Origin: Streptomyces rubradiris
GTDB taxonomy: Bacteria; Actinomycetota; Actinomycetes; Streptomycetales; Streptomycetaceae
Length of the DNA: 64,000 bases
Direction of reading: 5' to 3'
Assembly: GCF_016860525.1 (NCBI RefSeq)
Contig: NZ_BNEA01000001.1
Coordinates: 558,001 to 622,000 of the forward strand
Shown in pieces: positions 37,626 through 46,431 of the stretch (position 1 is the first letter of the stretch; every line of letters begins with the position of its first letter). The position numbers were made by a program, and so were the translations under genes. The notes under the pieces were generated by a model. That model did not search any database and was not told the DNA's origin. It saw only the letters and a program-made list of their open reading frames with translations.

Positions 37626-38405
37626 ATGTCCCGGGACGCCCGCTGGAAGGCGCTGCTGGAACTGCTCGTCGAGCGCGGCCGGCTGGAGGTCGAGGAGGCG
37701 GCGGCGGAGCTGGCGGTGTCGGCCGCGACGATCCGCCGGGACTTCGACCAGCTCGCCGAGCAGCAGATGCTGGTGCGCACCCGGGGCGGCGCGGTGGTGC
37801 ACGGGGTGTCGTACGAACTCCCGTTGCGCTACAAGACGGCCCGGCGCGCCTCGGAGAAGCAGCGGATCGCCAAGGCGGTGGCCGAACTCGTCGCGCCGGG
37901 TGAGGCGGTGGGGCTGACCGGGGGCACGACCACCACGGAGGTGGCCCGCGCGCTGGCCGTGCGCGGCGATCTGGCCACCGGCTCGCCCGCGCTGACCGTC
38001 GTCACCAACGCGCTCAACATCGCCAACGAGCTCGCCGTGCGCCCCCAGTTCAAGATCGTGGTGACGGGCGGGGTGGCGCGCGCGCAGTCGTACGAGCTCA
38101 TCGGTCCGCTCGCGGACGGGGTGCTGGGTCAGATCACCCTGGACGTGGCCGTGCTCGGCGTCGTCGGATTCGACATCGCGCACGGGGCGGCAGCGCACGA
38201 CGAGGCGGAGGCCGCCATCAACCGCCTGCTGTGCGAGCGCGCCGAGCGGGTGGTGGTCGCCGCCGACTCCAGCAAACTGGGCCGCCGCGCGTTCGCCCGG
38301 ATCTGCGGAACCGAGCTGGTGGACACGCTCGTCACGGACACCGCGGTGGAGCGGGAGACGGTACGGCGGTTCGAGGAGGCGGGCGTGCGGGTGCTGGCGG
38401 TGTGA
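37626..38405 (+). CDS. DeoR/AgaR-type transcriptional regulator
   Basis: A 259-residue regulator. The N-terminal helix-turn-helix ERGRLEVEEAAAELAVSAATIRRDFDQL is followed by RTRGGAVV and an effector domain with GLTGGTTTTEVARAL, VTNALNIANELA, VTGGVARAQSYELIGPLA and VVVAADSSKLGRRAFARI. It is divergent from the SIS isomerase and aldolase genes and very likely represses them, using an intermediate sugar phosphate as inducer. Confidence 0.9.
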   Translation: MSRDARWKALLELLVERGRLEVEEAAAELAVSAATIRRDFDQLAEQQMLVRTRGGAVVHGVSYELPLRYKTARRASEKQRIAKAVAELVAPGEAVGLTGGTTTTEVARALAVRGDLATGSPALTVVTNALNIANELAVRPQFKIVVTGGVARAQSYELIGPLADGVLGQITLDVAVLGVVGFDIAHGAAAHDEAEAAINRLLCERAERVVVAADSSKLGRRAFARICGTELVDTLVTDTAVERETVRRFEEAGVRVLAV

Positions 38406-38471
38406 GGCGGGGGGTGCCTGGTGCCACGCGGGCCGACGGAGCCGGCCCGGCTCGGGCACCGCGACCACTGG

Positions 38472-38669
38472 AGCGCCGTTCACCCCGCGGGCGGCAGCGA
38501 CTGGAGTGCCGCTCACTTCGGACGCCCCACCCATGCGAGCGCCGTTCACCTCCGACACCGCGCCGATCCGGGCGCCGTTCGCCTCCGATACCCCACCAAT
38601 CCGGGCACCGTTCGCCTCCGACACCGCATCAGCCGGGGCACCGTTCGCCTCGGATGCCGTACCGGCTGC
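38472..38669. repeat. Six-copy 33-bp tandem repeat (minisatellite)
   Basis: Six head-to-tail 33-bp units start at 38472, 38505, 38538, 38571, 38604 and 38637. Units share the core GGCRCCGTTCGCCTCCGAYA; the middle copies are most alike and the outer ones more diverged. As 33 is a multiple of three, several frames stay open and read as 11-residue repeats, but none connects to a recognisable gene. The array fills the space between the DeoR gene and the luciferase-like gene. Confidence 0.75.
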
Positions 38670-38690
38670 CGCGCCGTGTGTGCGCCCGCC

Positions 38691-39086
38691 TCACATGCCG
38701 CGGAGGTCGGCCTTCACGAATCCCGCGCCCCGCTGGTCGTTGCAGGCCGCCGGCGGCCGGTCGGCCGGGTCCGGCCATGTCTGCGGGGCCTGGAGCGCCA
38801 CGCTCACCAGCGTCAGCAGCAGGTCGACGTCGCTCGCGGCGTCCAGGCGCAGCGTCACCCACGGCGAGCCGCGCACGATTCTGATCGCGCCCGAGTCCTT
38901 GAGGTCCTTGGCGAACCGCCGGACGGCCCGGTCGGTGAGCAGCAGGTCGACATCCCGCTCGGAGTGGAAGTGGACGATCTCACCCTGGGCGGAACTCACC
39001 GCCTGCCCCAGGCCGCAGCTCGGCACGGTCTCTGTCAGATCCGGCCAGGTCGCCAGTTGCGCGAGCGCGCGCGAGGCCAACGTCAT
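38691..39086 (-). CDS. Luciferase-domain (DUF5519) family protein
   Basis: A 131-residue protein. The patterns SSAQGEIVHFHSERDVDLLL, RFAKDLKDSGAIRIVRGSPWVTLRLD and SDVDLLLTLVSVAL match the small actinobacterial proteins annotated as luciferase family/DUF5519. Despite the name no light-producing activity is implied; the function is unknown. The C-terminus reaches the edge of the 33-bp tandem repeat. Soluble, no signal peptide. Confidence 0.75.
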   Translation of the reverse strand: MTLASRALAQLATWPDLTETVPSCGLGQAVSSAQGEIVHFHSERDVDLLLTDRAVRRFAKDLKDSGAIRIVRGSPWVTLRLDAASDVDLLLTLVSVALQAPQTWPDPADRPPAACNDQRGAGFVKADLRGM

Positions 39087-39483
39087 GGGCCCATCATGGC
39101 GCGCTCACCCGCCCGCAACCAGCTCGTGAGTGAGCATTAACCGACCCGTATCCGCCACGTGTTCAGCTACTCGTACACCTGCCCAGTCGCCGAACCGGCC
39201 CGCATGCGCACGGCGTTGCCTCGCCCCACACCGCCCAGTGCGGGGAATCCGCAGGTGGGCCCGTACGACAGGACTGCCGGTCCGGTCCCGCGTCCCGGGC
39301 ACGCGCGCGCTCCGGGGCCGTGGAGCGAGCGAGACCGTCCGGGGCCGGGGTTCCCGAAAGGGCGAAGCATCGGATGCCGGTTCGTCACCGCCACGCCCGG
39401 GGACACACCGGTTGACGGCGGGCCGCGCGGGACGGGCCCGTAACCGTCTTGCCCCCGCCCGGCGCCGCCCGTACGCTGAGTTT
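39087..39483. other. Non-coding divergent region
   Basis: About 400 bases between the luciferase-like gene and the MFS gene. Short frames on both strands lack ribosome sites and protein-like composition. TACGCT at 39472-39477 just before the GTG of the MFS gene is a possible -10 box. Nothing else was recognised. Confidence 0.5.
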
Positions 39484-40704
39484 GTGCCGATAGTAAACAA
39501 AACCCGAGTGCACAGCGACGTGCCGGGCCGGAGCCGCACGGCACTGCGCGCCGCGATCACCGCCTTCTTCGCCCTGGACGGTTTCATCTTCGCGGGGTGG
39601 GTCGTCCGCATCCCCGACATCAAGCACCAGACGCACGCCTCCACCGGCGCCCTCGGGCTCGCCCTGCTCGGCGTGTCCGCCGGTGCCGTGCTCACCATGA
39701 CGTTCACCGGGCGGCTGTGCCGTCGCTACGGCAGCCATCCGGTGACCGTGGTCTGCATGGTGGTGCTCGCGCTGAGCGTGGCGCTGCCCCCGCTCACCCA
39801 CTCGGCGCCGGCGCTGGGGGCCGTACTGCTGCTGTTCGGCGCGGCCTACGGCGGGGTGAACGTGGCCTTCAACAGCGCCGCCGTCGATCTGGTCGCCGCG
39901 TCGCGCAGGCCGATCATGCCGAGTTTCCACGCGGCCTTCAGCCTGGGCGGGATGGCCGGCGCGGGCCTCGGCGGGCTGGTCGCCGAGGCCCTCTCCCCCA
40001 CCCGTCATCTGCTGGGCCTCACCGTGGTCGGGTTGCTCGTCACGGCCGTCGCCGGACGCACCCTGCTGCGCTGCGAGCCGCCGGAGCCGCCGGAGCGCAC
40101 ACCGGCGCAGGCGGCGCGACCGGGCGGGCGGAACCGGCGCGGGGTCGTGGTCGTCTTCGGGCTCGTCGCGATGTGCACGGCGTACGGGGAGGGGGCGATG
40201 GCCGACTGGGGCGCGCTCCACCTCCAGCAGGACCTCAAGGCCTCCGCCGGCGTCGCCGCGGCCGGGTACGCGTGTTTCGCGCTCGCCATGACCGTCGGCC
40301 GGCTGTCCGGGACGGCGCTGCTGGCCCGGTTCGGGCGGGCCCGGACCGTGGTCGCCGGAGGTACCGTCGCGGCGGCCGGCATGCTGCTCGGTGCCCTGGC
40401 GCCCTCGGTGTGGGCCGCGTTGGCCGGTTTCGCGGTGACCGGGCTCGGGCTCGCCAACCTCTTCCCGGTCGCCGTGGACCAGGCGGGTGCGCTGGCCGGC
40501 GCGTCCGGCGTCGCCCTGGCCTCCACCCTGGGTTACGGCGGCATGCTCCTCGGCCCGCCGGCGATCGGGTTCATGGCCGACTGGTCCTCCCTGTCCACCG
40601 CGCTCACCAGCGTGGCCGCGCTGGCCGCGGTCGCCACCGCCCTCGGCCTGGCGACGCGGCGCGCCTTCACAGACACCGTTTCGCCCGGCCGACGAAGCCG
40701 GTGA
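39484..40704 (+). CDS. MFS transporter
   Basis: A 406-residue, 12-helix permease. The N-terminus FALDGFIFAGWVVRIPDIK and the segments FNSAAVDLVAASRRPIMPSF and HAAFSLGGMAGAGLGG are typical of the MFS branch containing YbjJ-like and FucP-like sugar permeases. Substrate and direction unknown. GTG 39484 is used (likely leaderless); GTG 39508 is an alternative. The last 38 bases overlap tail to tail with the next gene on the other strand. Confidence 0.88.
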   Translation: MPIVNKTRVHSDVPGRSRTALRAAITAFFALDGFIFAGWVVRIPDIKHQTHASTGALGLALLGVSAGAVLTMTFTGRLCRRYGSHPVTVVCMVVLALSVALPPLTHSAPALGAVLLLFGAAYGGVNVAFNSAAVDLVAASRRPIMPSFHAAFSLGGMAGAGLGGLVAEALSPTRHLLGLTVVGLLVTAVAGRTLLRCEPPEPPERTPAQAARPGGRNRRGVVVVFGLVAMCTAYGEGAMADWGALHLQQDLKASAGVAAAGYACFALAMTVGRLSGTALLARFGRARTVVAGGTVAAAGMLLGALAPSVWAALAGFAVTGLGLANLFPVAVDQAGALAGASGVALASTLGYGGMLLGPPAIGFMADWSSLSTALTSVAALAAVATALGLATRRAFTDTVSPGRRSR

Positions 40705-41131
40705 CGAGGTCCCGGGTACGCACCCGCAACTCGTCCGACTCGGCCCTGCTGTTCGCCTTGGACAGCTTCGTGATCTCCACGAGCACGTCTTCCGCGGCCC
40801 GGCCGAACTCCTCGTCGTCCGTCGGCAGCTGCGCCCGGAACAGGGCCTCTTGGACCCGGGAGCGCAGGTCGTAGGCACGGACGCGGACCGTGCCGGGGTC
40901 CTCGGGCGGTGGCTGTTCGTGCTCGCAGAACCACAAGTGGACCAGGCAGCGGCGGTGGTTGACCAACGCCCCCGCATAGGCCGAGTACGCCTCCGGCCGC
41001 TCCTGCCGGAGGCTCTCGCGCCGGGTGAACCGGTGGCTTCTGTCCGTGGTGCGCCGCTGGAACGCGAGGGTGAGTGCCGACCCGAGCAGGGTGCCGAGGA
41101 CGGCTACGGCGCTGGCGATGACGGATTCCAT
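40667..41131 (-). CDS. Small membrane-anchored hypothetical protein
   Basis: A 154-residue protein with one N-terminal transmembrane segment (VIASAVAVLGTLLGSALTLA, residues 4-23). A basic, helical, Arg/Glu-rich cytoplasmic part follows (RQERPEAYSAYAGALVNHRR, then DDEEFGRAAEDVLVEITKLS) that may form a coiled coil. No family recognised with certainty. Its 3' end overlaps the MFS gene by 38 bases. Upstream it is divergent from a secreted SH3-like protein. Confidence 0.7.
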   Translation of the reverse strand: MESVIASAVAVLGTLLGSALTLAFQRRTTDRSHRFTRRESLRQERPEAYSAYAGALVNHRRCLVHLWFCEHEQPPPEDPGTVRVRAYDLRSRVQEALFRAQLPTDDEEFGRAAEDVLVEITKLSKANSRAESDELRVRTRDLVTGFVGRAKRCL

Positions 41132-41285
41132 GACCGGCACCGGCGGTGCCGCACCTGTCGGCGGTCCGCTGCCGGTCCGTGCGTAGGCGTCGTCGCCCGG
41201 CGGGACACCGGCCGCCCGTCCCACGTTCGGGTGTTCCGGCGCCGTCACCGGGATGAGACGGCGCGGCCATGTGCATCGTCGCCTC

Positions 41286-41678
41286 ATGACCAAGCGAAAG
41301 ACACCCGCTCTGAAACTGGCCGCGGTACTGGGGACGGCCCTGCTCGCGAGCGCCTTCGCGAGTCCCTCGGCGAGCGCGAGCGCCGCCTCCGCCGCCGCCC
41401 TCTCTTCCGCCTCCGCCGCCGTACCCCCGGCCGTCGCGGTTCGCGCCTGTGAGACCGGCGGGCCGCACACCGACTTCAAGGGCACGAACATCAACATGCG
41501 CAGTACCCCGGGCGGCAACTACGTCGGCACCGCGAACCAGGGGGACTGCGCGTACTGGTACCAGACCGACTCCGGCCCCCGCGTCCGGTGCCCGGGCGGC
41601 TCCAGCACGACCGCCTGGCAACTCGTACAGAACAAACGCACGGGGGTGGTCGGTTATGTCTCCGCCTGCTATCTCTGA
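41286..41678 (+). CDS. Secreted SH3-like small protein
   Basis: A 130-residue protein with a Sec signal peptide (basic MTKRKTPALK, hydrophobic AAVLGTALLASAF, Ala/Ser-rich cleavage region ending around residue 32). The mature part has four cysteines and a bacterial SH3-like pattern (TNINMRSTPGGNYVGTANQGDCAYWY, with WQLVQNKRTGVVGYVSACYL at the end), suggesting cell-wall binding or a small extracellular ligand. Its last 23 bases overlap the proposed ATG of the next, frameshifted gene. Confidence 0.8.
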   Translation: MTKRKTPALKLAAVLGTALLASAFASPSASASAASAAALSSASAAVPPAVAVRACETGGPHTDFKGTNINMRSTPGGNYVGTANQGDCAYWYQTDSGPRVRCPGGSSTTAWQLVQNKRTGVVGYVSACYL

Positions 41679-42430
41679 CGACCGGCCGGCCCGGTTGCGG
41701 GTCGCCGACTTCCTCGAAGTCCTGGACCGGGAGGGCCGGTTGCCGGCGGCGGCCGCTGCCGCGGGGCCCGGCGCGGACGTGCCCCCGTGCCCGGGGTGGC
41801 ACGTGCGCGATCTGCAGGCACCTCGGCGCCGTGCACCGCTGGGCCGCCGCCCTCGTCGCCGACCGGGCCACCGCGCGCCCGCCGTTCGGCGACCCGCCGG
41901 AGCCCGCCGACGACGAACTGGTGAGCTGGTACCGGGACAGTCACCGCCTGGTGGTGGACACCCTGGCCGCCGCCCCCGCCGATCTGGAGTGCTGGACCTT
42001 CCACCCCGCGCCCAACCCGTCGCCGCCGGCGTTCTGGGCCCGCAGGCAGGCGCACGAGACGGCCGTGCACCGTCATGACGCCGAAAGCGCGCGCGGCCGG
42101 GAACCGTCCCCGGTCGCCCGGGACTTCGCGGTGGACGGCATCGACGAACTGCTGCGCGGCTTCCACGCCCGCGACCACAGCCGACTGCGCAGCGAGCGGC
42201 CGCGCGTGCTGCGGGTGCGCGCGGTGGACGCGGGACCGGACGCCGTGTGGACCGTACGGCTCACGGCCGGGCCCGCCATGACCGTGCGCGCGGCCGAGGG
42301 CGAGGCGGAGGCCGAACTGTCGGGGCCGGCGGGCCAGTTGTACCTGGCGCTGTGGAACCGGACGGCCATCCCGCGGGTGACCGGCGACGCGGAGCTCGCG
42401 TCCCTGTGGCGGGAGCGGTCCGGGATCTGA
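41656..42430 (+). pseudogene. Maleylpyruvate isomerase-type mycothiol-dependent protein, frameshifted
   Basis: The product is readable only in two frames. From ATG 41656 one frame gives RVADFLEVLDREGRL and PPCPGWHVRDL. Near 41815 the expected continuation HLGAVHRWAAALVADRA lies in the next frame, which then runs to 42430 with WYRDSHRLVVDTL, ARRQAHETAVHRHDAE and VDGIDELLRGF. These are hallmarks of the DinB-like mycothiol-dependent maleylpyruvate isomerase family. The shift (one extra or two missing bases around CTGCAGGCACC) inactivates the gene unless it is a sequencing error. Confidence 0.8.
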
Positions 42431-42466
42431 GGGCCGGCCGGTCGGCGTCCGGGACCCGAGGTCCGG

Positions 42467-42865
42467 TCAGTCGGTCTGGGCCAGCATCCGGGACAGCACC
42501 TCGCGCTGCACGGGCCGTACCTCACCGTGCAGCGCGGATCCCCGCTCCGTGAGGGAGACCCGCACCGCGCGCCGGTCCTCCGCGCACATGCCCCGCTCCA
42601 CGAGGCCGTCCTTCTCCAGCCGGGCGATCAGCCGGGACAGCGCGCTCTGACTGAGGTGGACCCGCTCGGCGATCTCCTGCACGCGGTAGGCACAGCCGCC
42701 GTCCGCGGCCGCGCCCTCGGCCAGTACGTCCAGCACCTCGAAGTCGCTCGCGCACAGCCCGTGCCCGTGCAGCGCCCGGTCCAGTTCGCACTGGGTGCGG
42801 GCGTGCAACGACAGGAGCTCCCGCCACTGCTCGACAAGCCCTCGCTCGGCATTCTTCGCCGCCAT
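42467..42865 (-). CDS. MarR family transcriptional regulator
   Basis: A 132-residue winged-helix regulator: ASDFEVLDVLAEGA, recognition region VQEIAERVHLSQSALSRLIARLEKDGLVER, and the wing CAEDRRAVRVSLTERG. It is divergent from a DHA2 efflux gene, with a perfect palindrome between them that overlaps the efflux promoter, the usual set-up for autoregulated drug-responsive repression. ATG 42865 is used; ATG 42889 is in frame. The residues AYRVQEIAERV fit the strand-helix start of the DNA-binding domain. Confidence 0.9.
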   Translation of the reverse strand: MAAKNAERGLVEQWRELLSLHARTQCELDRALHGHGLCASDFEVLDVLAEGAAADGGCAYRVQEIAERVHLSQSALSRLIARLEKDGLVERGMCAEDRRAVRVSLTERGSALHGEVRPVQREVLSRMLAQTD

Positions 42866-42917
42866 GCCCGCACGGTAGCAGAAAACCATGTTTGTTGCAC
42901 TGTAATTAAATGAGCTT

Positions 42918-42928
42918 GCATTGAATGC
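42918..42928. promoter_or_regulatory. MarR operator palindrome
   Basis: GCATTGAATGC is a perfect palindrome with a central G at 42918-42928, followed by related half-sites (GTGCATGTAA to 42940) and preceded by TTGCACTGTAA at about 42896. It lies between the MarR start at 42865 and the efflux ATG at 42951, in AT-rich promoter DNA, and is the likely binding site of the MarR product. Confidence 0.6.
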
Positions 42929-42950
42929 GCGTGCATGTAATCTCGTCGCC

Positions 42951-44441
42951 ATGACTTCTCCGCTCACCACCTCCGCGGCCCCGTCCCCGGCCGTGCGCTG
43001 GACTCCCCGGCTGTGGGGCACCCTCCTGGTGCTGTGCGCCGCGATGTTCCTGGACGCGCTGGACGTGTCGATGGTCGGCGTCGCACTGCCGTCCATAGGC
43101 TCGGAACTCCACCTGTCCACGTCGACCCTGCAATGGGTCGTCAGCGGCTACATCCTGGGCTACGGCGGCCTGCTCCTCCTCGGCGGCCGGACCGCCGACC
43201 TGCTCGGCCGGCGCCAGGTGTTCCTGACGGCGCTCGCCGTCTTCGCCCTGGCCTCGCTGCTCGGCGGGCTGGTGGACTCCGGCCCGCTGCTGATCGCGAG
43301 CCGCTTCGTCAAGGGCCTCAGCGCGGCCTTCACGGCACCGGCCGGCCTGTCGATCATCACCACCACGTTCCCGGAGGGACCGCTGCGCAACCGGGCCCTG
43401 TCGATCTACACCACCTGCGCCGCCACCGGCTACTCCCTGGGCCTCGTCTTCTCCGGCCTGCTCACCGAGGCCAGCTGGCGGTTCACCATGCTGCTCCCGG
43501 CGCCGGTCGCGCTGATCGCCCTGTTCGTGGGCATGAGGCTGCTGCCGCGCAGCGAGCGGGAACGCGGCCACGGCGGCTACGACGTCCCGGGCGCCGTGCT
43601 CGGCACCGCCTCGATGCTGCTGCTGGTCTTCACCGTCGTCCAGGCGCCCGAGTCCGGGTGGGCGTCGGCCCGCACGATCCTGTCCTTCGCCGCCGTGGCC
43701 GTCATGCTGATCGTGTTCGTCCTCGTCGAGCGGCGCAGCCCCAGCCCGCTGATCCGGCTCGGGGTGCTGCGCTCCGGCTCCCAGGTCCGGGCCCAGCTCG
43801 GCGCGCTGACCTTCGTCGGCAGCTACACGGGCTTCCAGTTCCTGGTCACGCTGTACATGCAGCAGGTGCTGGGCTGGTCCGCCCTGCACACGGCGCTGGC
43901 GTTCCTGCCGGCGGGTGCGCTGGTGGCGCTCTCGGCGACCAAGGTCGGCACCGTCATCGACCGGTTCGGCACGGGGCGGCTGATCGTGCTGGGCTTCGTC
44001 ATGATGACGGCCGGGTACGCGCTGTTCCTGCGCATCGACCTCAACCCGGTCTACGCGTCCGTGATCCTGCCGACCATGCTGCTGGTCGGCGCGGGCTTCG
44101 CCCTGTCCTACCCGTCCCTCAACGTCCAGGCCACCAACGGGGTGGACGAGGACGAGCAGGGCATGGTCTCCGGTCTGCTGAACACCTCGGTGCAGGTGGG
44201 CGGCGCGATCTTCCTGGCCGTGGTGACGGCGGTGGTCACCGCGCACGCCCCCGAGAACGCCACCCCGCAGGCCGTCCTGGACAGCTACCGGCCCGGTCTC
44301 ATCGTCGTCACGATCGTCGCCGTCGTGGGTCTGCTGCTGTCGCTCAGCGGACTGCGCCGGTCCCGGCCGGCCCACTCCGTCGTGGTCGCCAGGTCCACCG
44401 TGAGGGAGGCGGACGCCGACCGGGTACCGGTCCGCGACTAA
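42951..44441 (+). CDS. DHA2 (EmrB/QacA) family MFS efflux transporter
   Basis: A 496-residue, 14-helix multidrug exporter. Signatures are FLDALDVSMVGVALPSI with the acidic DALD in helix 1, GGRTADLLGRRQVFL in loop 2-3, and FVKGLSAAFTAPAGLSIITTTFPEG with TCAATGYSLGLVFSGLLTE (motif C-like) in helix 5. Proton-driven export of drugs or toxic metabolites is expected. Regulated by the divergent MarR gene. A strong hairpin follows the stop codon. Confidence 0.92.
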   Translation: MTSPLTTSAAPSPAVRWTPRLWGTLLVLCAAMFLDALDVSMVGVALPSIGSELHLSTSTLQWVVSGYILGYGGLLLLGGRTADLLGRRQVFLTALAVFALASLLGGLVDSGPLLIASRFVKGLSAAFTAPAGLSIITTTFPEGPLRNRALSIYTTCAATGYSLGLVFSGLLTEASWRFTMLLPAPVALIALFVGMRLLPRSERERGHGGYDVPGAVLGTASMLLLVFTVVQAPESGWASARTILSFAAVAVMLIVFVLVERRSPSPLIRLGVLRSGSQVRAQLGALTFVGSYTGFQFLVTLYMQQVLGWSALHTALAFLPAGALVALSATKVGTVIDRFGTGRLIVLGFVMMTAGYALFLRIDLNPVYASVILPTMLLVGAGFALSYPSLNVQATNGVDEDEQGMVSGLLNTSVQVGGAIFLAVVTAVVTAHAPENATPQAVLDSYRPGLIVVTIVAVVGLLLSLSGLRRSRPAHSVVVARSTVREADADRVPVRD

Positions 44442-44456
44442 GGGGGACCGCCTCAA

Positions 44457-44495
44457 GGTGCGCCCGGCGGGGGCTCGTTGCCCGCCGGGCGCACC
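44457..44495 (+). terminator. Strong hairpin terminator after efflux gene
   Basis: GGTGCGCCCGGCGGG (44457-44471) pairs perfectly over 15 bases with CCCGCCGGGCGCACC (44481-44495), leaving a nine-base loop. It begins 16 bases after the efflux stop codon and ends 19 bases before the next ATG. There is no T-run. Confidence 0.7.
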
Positions 44496-44513
44496 TCTGC
44501 GAAGCTGACCGGC

Positions 44514-44789
44514 ATGGACGTGCACGGGGGCCGCCGCAGCCAGGCGGAGCGGGACGCGATGACGGTCGAGATCGGGTACGCGCTGGTCAGCGCCGCGTTC
44601 GCGGCGGCGGTGCTGTTCGGGGCCGTGGCCGGGCCCGCGCTCCTCTTCGACCTGCCCGGCCCGCTGTCCACGGTGCTGCTCCGGCTGGGCCTGGTGGTCG
44701 CGCCGCTCGTGTTCACGGCCCGGGTGGTCAGCGTCCTGCTGCGTTTCCACCGGTCGGCCCAGCCCGGCCGGCCCGGCCCGGACTCGTAG
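44514..44789 (+). CDS. Small two-helix membrane protein (DUF6332-like)
   Basis: A 91-residue protein with the N-terminus GGRRSQAERDAMTVEIGYAL and two transmembrane helices (about residues 20-45 and 52-75). This matches small Streptomyces membrane proteins that I recall as DUF6332. Function unknown. It follows the terminator of the efflux gene, so it probably has its own promoter. The 257 bases after it (44790-45046) contain no gene. Confidence 0.7.
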   Translation: MDVHGGRRSQAERDAMTVEIGYALVSAAFAAAVLFGAVAGPALLFDLPGPLSTVLLRLGLVVAPLVFTARVVSVLLRFHRSAQPGRPGPDS

Positions 44790-45046
44790 GCCCGCTCGAC
44801 GAGTCGGGCCCGGCCCGGCCGCCCGGCTGCGACCGCACGCGCACCCGGACGGCATCCCCGGCCGGACCGCGCATTCAGCCGACCGCGCGGCCGGAGCCCG
44901 ATGACGGCGTGCCCGCCCGGACGGCACACTCGTGCGCACCGCACGCTCAGCCAGGCGCCCCCGGCCGGGCCGCGCGCTCGGCGTACCGTACGGCACGCCC
45001 GGCACCGCGGTCGGCCTCCGCGCCCCTGCTCTCTGCCCCCGCCCCG

Positions 45047-46300
45047 TCAGGAACCGACCGGCTCCTTTGCGGCGGGCTCCGCCGGAGGTGCCGGGCGGCG
45101 GTCGAGCGCGGTCAGGGCGCGCTGGGCGATCGGGCGGGAGCGGACGATCTCGGCGAGGGAGGTGGCGCCCGTGGTGATGTCCCGGAACGCCCGCCATGCC
45201 GGACGGAAGCCGGTGAGCGCCGCGTGGAACAGGCCCGGACGCCGCTCGAACACGGACAGCAGGCGCTTGCCGACGCTCATCTCGACACCGAGCCCTGCCT
45301 TGATCGCGAACGCGTAGTTCAGGGCCTGGCGCCGGGTGTCCACCGCGTCGTGCGCCTCGGCGATGCGCACCGCCCACTCCCCCGCCAGCCGGCCCGAGCG
45401 CAGCGCGAAGGAGATGCCCTCGCGGGTCCAGGGCTCCAGCAGGCCCGCCGCGTCGCCGCAGACCAGGACCCGGCCCCGGGACAGCGGCGAGTCGTCGGCG
45501 CGGCAGCGGGTCAGATGCCCGGAGGAGAGGGACGGCTCGAACCCGGCGAGACCCAGCCGGGCGATGAAATCCTCCAGGTACCGCTTGGTGGCGGCTCCTT
45601 CACCGCGTGCGGAGATCACGCCGACGGTCAGCGTGTCGCCCTTCGGGAACACCCAGCCGTAACTGCCCGGCAGCGGCCCCCAGTCGATGAGGACCCGTCC
45701 CTTCCAGTCCTCGGCGACGGTCTCCGGCACCGGGATCTCCGCCTCCAGGCCGAGGTCGACCTGTTCGAGCTTCACACCGACGTGGGCTCCTATCCGGCTG
45801 GCGCTGCCGTCGGCGCCGACGACCGCGCGGGCCAGCACCGTCTCCCCGCCCTGGAGGACGACGGCGACCGTGCGCCGGTCCGGCACCGCCGAGCCGTGCT
45901 GCTCGACCCGCTGGACCGTGACGCCCGTACGCAGCTCGGCGCCCGCCTTCTGGGCGTGCTCGACCAGCTGCTGGTCGAACTCCGGCCGGTTGATCAGGCC
46001 GAACAGCATCTGCTTGGAGCGGCGGGTCCGGGTGAAGCGGCCGTTGTGGGAGAACGTGACGGCGTGCACCCGGTCCCGGAAGGGCAGTTCGAAGCCGGGC
46101 GGCAGCGCGTCGCGCGAGGGGCCGATGATGCCGCCGCCGCACGTCTTGTACCGCGGCAGCTCGGCCTTCTCCAGCAACAGCACACGCCGTCCCGCGACCG
46201 CCGCCGCGTAGGCGGCCGAGGCGCCCGCCGGGCCCGCGCCCACCACGACGACGTCCCACACGCGCCGCACGTCGTCCGCTGAAGAGTTCTCGCCGCTCAC
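45047..46300 (-). CDS. Geranylgeranyl reductase family FAD-dependent oxidoreductase
   Basis: A 417-residue flavoprotein. The FAD-binding motif VVVVGAGPAGASAAYAAA, then PRYKTCGGGI (the family PxxKxCGG signature), VVGADGSASRIG and CGDAAGLLEPWTREGISFAL. Members reduce prenyl chains of menaquinone, isoprenoid lipids or related substrates; in Streptomyces they often accompany quinone or membrane metabolism. No signal peptide. It is divergent from an M20 dipeptidase gene. Confidence 0.9.
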   Translation of the reverse strand: MSGENSSADDVRRVWDVVVVGAGPAGASAAYAAAVAGRRVLLLEKAELPRYKTCGGGIIGPSRDALPPGFELPFRDRVHAVTFSHNGRFTRTRRSKQMLFGLINRPEFDQQLVEHAQKAGAELRTGVTVQRVEQHGSAVPDRRTVAVVLQGGETVLARAVVGADGSASRIGAHVGVKLEQVDLGLEAEIPVPETVAEDWKGRVLIDWGPLPGSYGWVFPKGDTLTVGVISARGEGAATKRYLEDFIARLGLAGFEPSLSSGHLTRCRADDSPLSRGRVLVCGDAAGLLEPWTREGISFALRSGRLAGEWAVRIAEAHDAVDTRRQALNYAFAIKAGLGVEMSVGKRLLSVFERRPGLFHAALTGFRPAWRAFRDITTGATSLAEIVRSRPIAQRALTALDRRPAPPAEPAAKEPVGS

Positions 46301-46431
46301 GATGGTCTACCGCTCCGCTCAAGCCGCTGCCAAGTGTCTGTCGCATCCTACGGCGGCCGTCCACGCGATCCGCTGTGGGAGGATCGTTGTACCCACCCCC
46401 GTACCACGTCGCACCCACGAGGAGCGTGCCC

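Noticed and set aside
38472..38669. CRISPR array
   Set aside because: Units are contiguous 33-bp repeats without unique spacers and no cas genes are present.
38506..39129. Plus-strand frame with 11-residue repeats
   Set aside because: The repeat peptides come only from the 33-bp minisatellite, and the rest is antisense to the luciferase-like gene.
42906..45377. 823-codon minus-strand frame
   Set aside because: Antisense to the DHA2 efflux gene and its neighbour.
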